From Bacillota bacterium (lineage in GTDB: Bacteria; Bacillota; UBA4882; UBA10575), in NCBI GenBank assembly GCA_012521315.1, contig JAAYMP010000104.1:1-17738 (forward strand): a stretch of DNA of 17,738 nucleotides, in the 5' to 3' direction. The stretch's first letter is position 1. Each line of letters opens with the position of its first letter. Position numbers and translations under genes: made by a program. A model generated the notes under the pieces. The model saw only the letters and a list, made by a program, of their open reading frames with translations. It was not told the origin of the DNA and searched no databases. Positions 6,794 to 12,990 of this stretch are shown here, piece after piece.

Positions 6794-8548
6794 TTGGCAG
6801 GAATAAAAAAGACCGTGTTATTGGTCATCATCATGCTGCTTCTTTTCCTCCCCATGGAAACACCAGCCAGGCAAAGACAAGCGTCAGAGAAGGCAGAACC
6901 GGTGGTCTGGGAGAACGACGGGGTTTTATGGGCCGGCAAGGCGTGGTCCACCAGAATCGGCGACCTGCGGCTGGCCTATTTTACCGGTTCTCCGGAAGAG
7001 ATCGGCGCGCAGATGTTTCATCTTGTGATCGCGCCGGAGTTTGAAAAAATGATGGAGTCATTCGCTTTAATTAAACAGCAGGGCATGAGTGGAGGCTTTT
7101 TGGAACGAACTTTTAAAAACTTTTATGCGCAGTTCAAATTTATCCCAACGTTTAAACGTCATACCCCCCGGGAATACATAAGAGAACTTGAGGGGTTCGC
7201 CCGGGCCACCGGCGACCCCCGGCCGGGAAGGCTTGTTAATGACCTTTTGATGAGCAATGCCTGGCAGGATGTAAGCCTGGTCTATGGTGGATGTTCCTTC
7301 TTTGCCGCTTGGGGGGAAGCCACCAGTAATAATAGGATGTTGGTCGGCCGTAACCTGGACTATTCCGGATTGGGAAAATTGGCGGAACTTCAATCAGTTT
7401 ATTTTTACGAACCGGAGTCCGGGTACAGGTTTGTCACGGTTAATTATCCCTCAATGGTTGGCATCATGCATGGGATGAATGAAAAGGGGATTGTCATTGC
7501 AAAGGCCTATTCCACTGTTGTCCCGGAGGAAGCAACCGTGGACGGAATCCCGTTTACAATTATGCTCCGGCATGCTTTGCAATACGGGGGGAGTATTGAC
7601 GAAGTTATTAACATCATAAAAAAAACCCCACGGACGGTAGGTTTAAACATTTTGGTGGCCGATGCCGCCCGCCGGGAGGCAGTGGTGCTGGAGGTCTCCG
7701 CTTACCGGATGACCGTTCGCCGTGCAGATCGCGCCCACGCAAACTTCATCTACGGCGCCAACCGGTTTTTAAACTCGTATCTTAAGGATTACCAGAAACC
7801 GGGCTGGCTTTCCTCGGCCTTCCGGGAAAACCGCTTCGAAAGATTGATGCCGGCTTTTTTGAATGATCTTACGGTGGAAACGGCCGTCCGGATTTTGCGG
7901 GATAAAGGAACGGAAGATCCGGAGGCGCCAACCTTTTTGCCTTCCATCCAAAACTATGCCACCATCGCCAGTATGGTCTTTGATCCTGACCGTCTGGAGA
8001 TCTGGGTGAGCGCACCCGGTGGTTTTTTAACGACGGATCAGGTTTTCATCGGCATCTCCGCAGCCGAGGTTTGGCGGACCGGCCAACCGCCTTCTCCGGT
8101 TGGTTTTACCCCCGCCACGGAGACCACCCCGGAAGTGCGTGCCTGGCAGCAGGTGATGACCGCGGCCGGGGCCTCCGACCAAAGAAAAAAAGAGCTTCTT
8201 ACGCCGGTAGTGGAGCGTTATCCGAAGGCTGGATATGCCCTCTATTTACTTGGTGTTGCCTGTCTGCGGACCGGAGAGTTTCAAGCCGCCTTGGGCTATT
8301 TGGAACAATGCGTCACCCATGCCGAGCTTCCGGATCCCTATTATTTACTGGCCGCCCATGCCTGGCTGGGCGTAGGTTACGATACCTTGGGCCTTAGAGA
8401 ACAGGCTTTACAGCATTACGAGGCCGGGCTGGCCGTTGAATTACTGGAAGATGTCGATCCCGTGTTTCCGCAGATCTGCCGGGTCGGGCTGAGATCCCCG
8501 TTGTTGATCGATGAAAAAGGCCAAATCAAACAAGCGCACCGCAAATAA
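6794..8548 (+). CDS. Exported C45-family Ntn hydrolase / acyltransferase-like protein with C-terminal TPRs
   Basis: With the TTG start at 6794 the protein has 584 residues. I chose this TTG because AAAGGAAG sits 8 bp ahead; the in-frame GTG at 6785 is only 2 bp from that site. Residues 1-25 (MAGIKKTVLLVIIMLLLFLP...) form a signal peptide or anchor. The core resembles peptidase family C45 (acyl-CoA:6-APA acyltransferase-like Ntn hydrolases): VYGGCSFFAAWGEAT with candidate catalytic Cys167, then GRNLDY (185-190), and later GIMHGMNEKGIVIAKAYS. In this family the Cys becomes the N-terminal nucleophile after self-cleavage, and members cut or transfer amide-linked acyl groups. Residues ~475-550 contain two or three TPR helices (YALYLLGVACLRTGEFQAALGYLEQC, AWLGVGYDTLGLREQALQHYEAGL). 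The next gene, 16 bp on, encodes an Omp85-type barrel, so action in the periplasm or at the outer membrane is inferred. Substrate unknown. Confidence 0.85.
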   Translation: MAGIKKTVLLVIIMLLLFLPMETPARQRQASEKAEPVVWENDGVLWAGKAWSTRIGDLRLAYFTGSPEEIGAQMFHLVIAPEFEKMMESFALIKQQGMSGGFLERTFKNFYAQFKFIPTFKRHTPREYIRELEGFARATGDPRPGRLVNDLLMSNAWQDVSLVYGGCSFFAAWGEATSNNRMLVGRNLDYSGLGKLAELQSVYFYEPESGYRFVTVNYPSMVGIMHGMNEKGIVIAKAYSTVVPEEATVDGIPFTIMLRHALQYGGSIDEVINIIKKTPRTVGLNILVADAARREAVVLEVSAYRMTVRRADRAHANFIYGANRFLNSYLKDYQKPGWLSSAFRENRFERLMPAFLNDLTVETAVRILRDKGTEDPEAPTFLPSIQNYATIASMVFDPDRLEIWVSAPGGFLTTDQVFIGISAAEVWRTGQPPSPVGFTPATETTPEVRAWQQVMTAAGASDQRKKELLTPVVERYPKAGYALYLLGVACLRTGEFQAALGYLEQCVTHAELPDPYYLLAAHAWLGVGYDTLGLREQALQHYEAGLAVELLEDVDPVFPQICRVGLRSPLLIDEKGQIKQAHRK

Positions 8549-8564
8549 GGGAGGTTGACCGAGA

Positions 8565-9794
8565 GTGAAACGAAACCTTTTGTCTCCTTTTTTCCTTGCT
8601 GTCGTTACGGTCATATCCTTTTTATCTTTTTCCATCCCCACCAACGCCGCCGGTGTTGCCAATGACGGTGCCCGCATTGGTGAAGTAGTAATTCTTGGTA
8701 ACAGCCGGACCGGTAAAGAGGTAATCCAAAGACAGCTCCCCTTTTCTGTGGGCGATTACTGGCGGGATGAGCACTTGGCTCTAACCCTCACCCGTCTTCA
8801 AGCGCTGAATTGTTTTGACCCCCTGTCTTTACGGGTCATCACCGAACCTTTACCCGGCGGTGAACTCCGGGTCGTGGTGAGGGCAAGTGATACCCATCTC
8901 CTCTACCTTGACCCTTTGGAGTTTGTCATCATCAAATTGGAGAATCTCTTTTCTAACTACTGCACACAAACCTTTTATAACCCCTTTGGTACCGGACTGA
9001 ACCTGACGGTCGGCGGCGGTTGGGGCGCCAACCCCTGGATCGGCCTGGGATTCAATCAAGCCCTCTCGAACGGGTGGTTCCTGCAGGGTAATTTACAGTG
9101 GTCCGAAAACAGTCGGCAGTTTTACCCCACAAACGATCCGCCCAGTTTTCATAGTACCGGCTTTTCCACCGGGATTTCGCTTCTGTGTTATAACCGCGTT
9201 GACTGTGAATACGGGGGGACCTTTAATTACAGCCCGGTTCGGGTCGCGCTCGACGGGGCTGATCGTCAGCAGCAGGCTTATTTAAGCTTTGGTCCCGATT
9301 TTAAATGGTCCCGGTGGTTTGAGGCCCAGTTGGCGCTCCGCTATGCTCTGGATTTGACGGGTAATTTCCCCCCTTACCCGGCGGTAAATGCTATTTTACT
9401 CCACCGTCGGCCTATTGGGAAAAACCAGTTCCTTACCACGCTTTATGCCGGACATATGGCAAAAACCGCCCCCTTGAACCGCCAATTTACCATCGGTGGT
9501 TTTGGCACGGTGCCAATCCGCGGTTTTTCTCCGGCCTTTACCGGCCACACCTACCTGAATGCCTCTTTAGAATATAGGCATTCTCTTTCCGGGAATCTCT
9601 GGCTGCTCACTTATGCCGATTGCGGACGGACCTGGTCTGATCATGAAAAAACCGGGGATTATGACTGGGAATCCGGCGCCGGTGTTGGGTTGGCGATCGG
9701 AACCCCTTTGGGTTACCCGGTCCGGCTCGATTTGGCTCACGGGCTGACCGGCGGAGGCTTGGCCTGGCGGATCGGGCTGGATATAGATTTTTAA
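8565..9794 (+). CDS. Omp85/BamA-superfamily outer-membrane barrel protein with one POTRA domain
   Basis: The 409-residue protein starts at GTG 8565, 10 bp after GGGAGG. Residues 1-29 are a signal peptide ending TNAA. Residues ~37-107 form one POTRA domain (IGEVVILGNSRTGKEVIQRQLPF ... RLQALNCFDPLSL ... GGELRVVV). From ~120 to the end the sequence is an alternating aromatic/polar beta-barrel. It carries the superfamily motif FTIGGFGTVPIRGF (308-321, with the IRG tripeptide) and a terminal Phe in WRIGLDIDF, the usual signal for outer-membrane insertion. Full BamA has five POTRAs and about 800 residues, so this is a minimal member, similar in layout to TamA/TpsB- or patatin-linked barrels. Pairing with the C45 hydrolase suggests it anchors, exports or inserts that enzyme or its product; this is inference. 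It implies a diderm cell. Confidence 0.88.
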   Translation: MKRNLLSPFFLAVVTVISFLSFSIPTNAAGVANDGARIGEVVILGNSRTGKEVIQRQLPFSVGDYWRDEHLALTLTRLQALNCFDPLSLRVITEPLPGGELRVVVRASDTHLLYLDPLEFVIIKLENLFSNYCTQTFYNPFGTGLNLTVGGGWGANPWIGLGFNQALSNGWFLQGNLQWSENSRQFYPTNDPPSFHSTGFSTGISLLCYNRVDCEYGGTFNYSPVRVALDGADRQQQAYLSFGPDFKWSRWFEAQLALRYALDLTGNFPPYPAVNAILLHRRPIGKNQFLTTLYAGHMAKTAPLNRQFTIGGFGTVPIRGFSPAFTGHTYLNASLEYRHSLSGNLWLLTYADCGRTWSDHEKTGDYDWESGAGVGLAIGTPLGYPVRLDLAHGLTGGGLAWRIGLDIDF

Positions 9795-9830
9795 ATGTTC
9801 CAAAATACAAGCATTATTACAGCCTAATAA

Positions 9831-9863
9831 ATAATCCTCCCGGATCTCTTCCGGGGGGATTAT
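9831..9863 (+). terminator. Rho-independent terminator after the C45/Omp85 operon
   Basis: The stem 9831-9843 pairs with 9851-9863 (ATAATCCTCCCGG with CCGGGGGGATTAT, one G-U pair). It starts 36 bp after the Omp85 stop. The downstream T-run is short, so termination may be partial. Confidence 0.75.
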
Positions 9864-10097
9864 CATTTCGCCTTCCCCCTATATTATCCTTTATGAACTT
9901 GATACGCCATTCAATGTGAAGCCACCGGTTTTCTACCGGGCGCCGGTTCCCCCCGTTTTCACGGCAGCAATGCCGGTACCGGCTTGAAAATAATTAGTAT
10001 TTAAGATTATAAATTACCAGCTCCGCCCGTTTTATTTTTGTTTAGAAGTGTGTCCTATAATAAAAGCCATTAATACAACTGTTAGAAATCGATTGTG
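9864..10097. other. Intergenic region with a foldable segment
   Basis: No coding frame stands out. 9919-9985 can fold into a three-way junction: an outer helix AAGCC/GGCTT plus ACCGG/CCGGT with a 3-nt bulge, and two small hairpins (ACCGG-GCG-CCGGT at 9935-9947 and CCGT-TTTC-ACGG at 9953-9964). Further right, 10036-10061 has TTTTGTTTAGAA and TATAAT, resembling the lipoprotein promoter, but with only 12 bp between the boxes. Confidence 0.3.
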
Positions 10098-10131
10098 AAA
10101 AACCGCCAGGACGGAAAGCGTTCCCGGCGGT
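10098..10131 (-). terminator. Rho-independent terminator of the YPGA-protein gene
   Basis: On the minus strand ACCGCC and GGCGGT enclose an inner GGAACG/CGTCC pairing, followed directly by TTTTT (complement of 10098-10102). It lies about 90 bp after the stop codon of the minus-strand gene at 10225. Confidence 0.75.
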
Positions 10132-10224
10132 CTCTTCAAGGTAATCCTTTTTCATAATTGCCTAACTGCTTAAAAACGCCAAAGGACAGTCTGCCTCTAC
10201 TTATCCATCCCGGCTTTTATCAAC

Positions 10225-11217
10225 TTACTTGCCCACCTTCTTCTGGATGGCAATCGTGGACTGGAACGGACCGTCGCCGTACACGTACGGCTGGATCGAC
10301 AAGCCCTCTTCCGGAAGGGGGAAAGAACCTTTAAGCGCGAACATATACCCAAAGCCCTCGGTGTACATGGGTTCTTTACCCAGCCGTTTCCGGTAGAAAT
10401 CGGCAATTTGGTCAAGCGAATCATTGCTAAAATAAACGTAAATATGAAAATCGTCATTCAGGGACATGCCGGCGGTGAGTTCCGGGCTGAAGACGGCACC
10501 CGGGTAAAGGGGAACTCCCAGGAACTTCTCGGTTGGGGGATTCTTCCGGAACTGCTCGGCCTTGGCCGCGAAGGCTTGATCCATCAGCCAATCCTCTTCT
10601 TCCTCAATTGCTTCCAGGGATGGAGAAACCTGTACTTCGATGCGGATCCGGGTTGACCGGTAATCCACCTTTTTTCTTGAGTCAAAACCTTCATCCTCCA
10701 GAAGCACAAAATACCTGGCCACGTCCCCGTTGGGCAACCCGGCGTTCCATTCGAAACTAGCCGTACATAGCCACGAACCCTTTTCCCACTGCGGCCGTTT
10801 GGCAAAGGCGGCTTTGACCCATTCGCCATCATTTAACAAGGTGTCGTATTCATATTGGGTCTCGAAGATGGTTTCATGCCAAAAACCCACGTCATACCAC
10901 GGCCCGTCAACCTCCCCCGGGGAAAGGTCATAAGGGTCGTGAACCAACTGGCCCGGCTTGGCTTTAAGTTGATCAATGTAATAACGGCAAACATCATCAA
11001 TCAGCGCCTTCACCTTGTAGACCCGAATCGACTTCAACTCCCAATGGTCATAGTTGAACTCTTCATAGTCCCTGCGTAACTCTTCTTCGGCGGCCTGGTC
11101 ACGCACCGCACCGGGATAAACCGGGATGTCCTTTTCATTCAGGGGCGCGGCCCCGATCAACAGTGGTAAAGATAAAAGCAAGAGAATAAAAGATAGCCGG
11201 AACCAATGTCCTCTCAT
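10225..11217 (-). CDS. Exported protein with two 'YPGA' repeat domains, function unknown
   Basis: The 330-residue protein starts at ATG 11215-11217, seven bases after GAGGGAGG; longer upstream starts lack such a site. Residues 1-23 (MRGHWFRLSFILLLLSLPLLIGA) are a signal peptide without a lipobox Cys, so the mature protein is probably periplasmic or secreted. Two related domains are visible. Each opens with IPVYPGAV or VPLYPGAV (YPGA at 34-37 and 238-241), and each contains a Tyr-rich strand followed by a helix ending in a YY...L or FYRKRL pattern (RVYKVKALIDDVCRYYIDQL near 65-84; HIYVYFSNDSLDQIADFYRKRL near 258-279). The linker is acidic (EAIEEEED). I do not recognise a characterised family. 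It stands alone between terminators. A short remnant of a relative lies at 5392-5430. Confidence 0.8.
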   Translation of the reverse strand: MRGHWFRLSFILLLLSLPLLIGAAPLNEKDIPVYPGAVRDQAAEEELRRDYEEFNYDHWELKSIRVYKVKALIDDVCRYYIDQLKAKPGQLVHDPYDLSPGEVDGPWYDVGFWHETIFETQYEYDTLLNDGEWVKAAFAKRPQWEKGSWLCTASFEWNAGLPNGDVARYFVLLEDEGFDSRKKVDYRSTRIRIEVQVSPSLEAIEEEEDWLMDQAFAAKAEQFRKNPPTEKFLGVPLYPGAVFSPELTAGMSLNDDFHIYVYFSNDSLDQIADFYRKRLGKEPMYTEGFGYMFALKGSFPLPEEGLSIQPYVYGDGPFQSTIAIQKKVGK

Positions 11218-11312
11218 CCAACAACCTCCCTCGGCGATCATCGATTTCATCCAACCCTCTTCATGCAAGATTCAGCAGATAGTCCGTCTTTGTCATTTTT
11301 ATGTTCTAACTA

Positions 11313-11336
11313 AATCCTTCATCTTGGCGAAGGATT
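11313..11336 (-). terminator. Possible terminator hairpin after hisF
   Basis: An 8-bp perfect stem, AATCCTTC with GAAGGATT, has an 8-nt loop. It is placed 39 bp after the hisF stop. The U-run that should follow on the minus strand is weak (TAGTTAG), so this call is tentative. Confidence 0.45.
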
Positions 11337-11374
11337 GGATAACCATTATTTCGGTAAATATCTATTAATTCCTG

Positions 11375-12175
11375 CTACTCTTCCACCCACGGGCGGACCG
11401 GAATCCGGCGGGCCGCCAAGTACTCTTTGATCTCCCGTACCGAGTAATTACGCGGCATCAACGGGGAATAGAGCATGGAACTGATGATTGCCGCCGAGGC
11501 GCCGGTTTTCTGAAAGACATCCGCCACATGACTGGGATGACCCGCACCGCCCGAGGCGATCACCGGCACATTTACCTTGTTACTGATCAAAGCCGTGATC
11601 TCCAGATCGTACCCGGTATGGGTACCGTCCCGGTCGATGCTATTAACGCAAATCTCTCCGGCCCCCAGTTCCTCCCCCCGGCGTGCCCACTCCACCGCAT
11701 CCAGGCCGGTGGCGACCCGCGCCCCGTCGATCATAATCTCATAGCCGCTGGGAATCCGGCTGCTCTTCTCCACCCGTTTAACCTGCATGCTTAATACGAT
11801 ACATTGGCGGCCGAAGGCTTGGGCTCCTTCCCGGATTAAATTAGGGAAACGGACGGCCATCGAGTCGATGCTGATCTTCTCCGCCCCTGCCTTGAGCACC
11901 TGATACATCTCCTCCAGGCTTTTAATGCCGCCCCCGACCGTAAAGGGGACAAAGACCCGTTCGGCCACCTTCTTCACGGTTTCCAGATCGATCCTCCGCC
12001 GTTCCGCACTGGCGTTGATGTCATAAAAAATAATCTCATCAATCTGTTCCCGGTAAACCCGGTCGGCGACCATTTCCGCCCGTTCAATCGGGATATTATT
12101 CTGAAACTGACGGGCTTTCGTCACCATCCAGTTTTGCATGTCAAAACAGGCAATGAGGCGCTTCGTCAGCATCAT
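11375..12175 (-). CDS. HisF-family protein with altered active site (HisF/WbuZ-like)
   Basis: The 266-residue TIM barrel aligns along its length with HisF, the cyclase half of imidazole-glycerol-phosphate synthase, which uses ammonia from HisH to make IGP and AICAR. Conserved: the N-terminal KR, Asp12 (HisF Asp11) in CFDMQNW, FTVGGGI, GEICVNSIDRDGTHTGYD and IASGGAG. The second catalytic acid is changed. The usual VVAIDAKR reads IVLSMQVKR here, putting Gln131 at HisF Asp130; LDVKDGRVVKG is also altered to FDMQNWMVTKA. The ATG at 12173-12175 follows GGGGGGTGA and overlaps the hisH end by 35 bp. No other his gene is in the window. HisF/HisH homologues also supply ammonia for sugar amidination (WbuZ/WbuY type), so a non-histidine role is possible; a drifted true HisF is the alternative. 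Confidence 0.85.
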   Translation of the reverse strand: MMLTKRLIACFDMQNWMVTKARQFQNNIPIERAEMVADRVYREQIDEIIFYDINASAERRRIDLETVKKVAERVFVPFTVGGGIKSLEEMYQVLKAGAEKISIDSMAVRFPNLIREGAQAFGRQCIVLSMQVKRVEKSSRIPSGYEIMIDGARVATGLDAVEWARRGEELGAGEICVNSIDRDGTHTGYDLEITALISNKVNVPVIASGGAGHPSHVADVFQKTGASAAIISSMLYSPLMPRNYSVREIKEYLAARRIPVRPWVEE

Positions 12176-12785
12176 GCTCACCCCCCGCCAGGAAGGCAAA
12201 ATTCTTTAAAAGTTGTAAACCGGCCACGCCGCTTTTTTCCGCGTGAAACTGGGTGGCGTAGAGGGAGCCCCAGGCCAGCATCGAGCAGAACTCCCGGCCG
12301 TAGTGGGTGGTCGCCAGGACCGCTTCTTCCGCTTCCGGGCGTACATAGTAAGAGTTAACGAAGTAAAAGAACTCCTTCTCCGGCAAGCCGGCCAAAATTG
12401 GATCCCGCCGCCGGAAGGTCACCTCATTCCAACCCATCTGCGGAATCCGGACCGCGCCGTCGAACCTTTCCACCCGCCCTTTGAGCCAACCCAGGCAGGG
12501 GGTGTCCCCTTCCGCGCTATACTCCATCAAGATCTGCATCCCGATGCAGATCCCCAAAAACGGGGTTTTCTCCCCCAACACTTTCTCGGCCAACGCGGGA
12601 ATCAGCCCCAGTTCACGCAGGGAATCCATCGTCGCCCGGGCCGAACCGACCCCCGGGAGGATGATCCCCGTCAACGGACGTAACGCTTCCGGCGTGGAGA
12701 CCAGTTCCGCCCTTATTTTTAACGCGCGGAGCGCATTAAGCACACTCGGGGCATTCCCCGCTTTGTAATCAATCACCCCAATCAT
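12141..12785 (-). CDS. HisH-family glutamine amidotransferase (class I)
   Basis: This 214-residue cytosolic protein releases ammonia from glutamine and passes it to the HisF partner encoded immediately downstream. The class I triad is visible: nucleophile Cys80 in FLGICIGMQ, His181 and Glu183 in TQFHAEKSG. The oxyanion-region block ILPGVGSARATMDSL and the HisF-contact segment IPQMGWNEV are present. The N-terminus is IDYKAGNAPSV, a known variant of IDYGMGN. The ATG at 12783-12785 is preceded by GGGGGTGA. The last 35 bp overlap the start of hisF, so translation is probably coupled. Whether it serves histidine synthesis or sugar amidation depends on the atypical HisF. It follows glmS, another glutamine-dependent amidotransferase, 205 bp downstream. 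Confidence 0.9.
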   Translation of the reverse strand: MIGVIDYKAGNAPSVLNALRALKIRAELVSTPEALRPLTGIILPGVGSARATMDSLRELGLIPALAEKVLGEKTPFLGICIGMQILMEYSAEGDTPCLGWLKGRVERFDGAVRIPQMGWNEVTFRRRDPILAGLPEKEFFYFVNSYYVRPEAEEAVLATTHYGREFCSMLAWGSLYATQFHAEKSGVAGLQLLKNFAFLAGGEHDADEAPHCLF

Positions 12786-12946
12786 GGTTTCACCCCCGTC
12801 TCAGCTATCCTCTTGTTTTAATCCACCGGAACCGCGAATCCGGCTTCTTCCCGAACCGTGAAGCCGGTTTCATAATAGCCTCTCTGCTGCACTCTCCGCG
12901 GCACTCTCCGCGGCCGAACGCTACCCTCACCGGCGCCGCCTTGAAC
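12786..12946 (-). promoter_or_regulatory. hisH upstream region with hairpin and tandem repeats
   Basis: On the minus strand a perfect 8-bp stem CCGGCTTC/GAAGCCGG (12840-12847 with 12860-12867, 12-nt loop) lies 55 bp before the hisH start. Upstream of it is an exact 12-bp tandem repeat, CCGCGGAGAGTG twice (12890-12913), with a third degenerate copy. TATTAT (about 12873-12878) could be a -10, but no good -35 is seen. The function of the hairpin is unknown. Confidence 0.4.
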
Positions 12947-12973
12947 AAAAAAGGAGGCGGGGGCTCCGCCTCC
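12947..12973 (-). terminator. Rho-independent terminator of glmS
   Basis: On the minus strand GGAGGCGG and CCGCCTCC (12966-12973 with 12953-12960) form an 8-bp stem followed by TTTTTT (12947-12952). It starts 18 bp after the glmS stop codon. Confidence 0.93.
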
Positions 12974-12990
12974 CTTTCCTTGTTCCGGGC

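Noticed and set aside
10036..10061. Second copy of the lipoprotein-type promoter
   Set aside because: TTTTGTTTAGAA and TATAAT are both present, but only 12 bp apart, and no gene follows on the plus strand.
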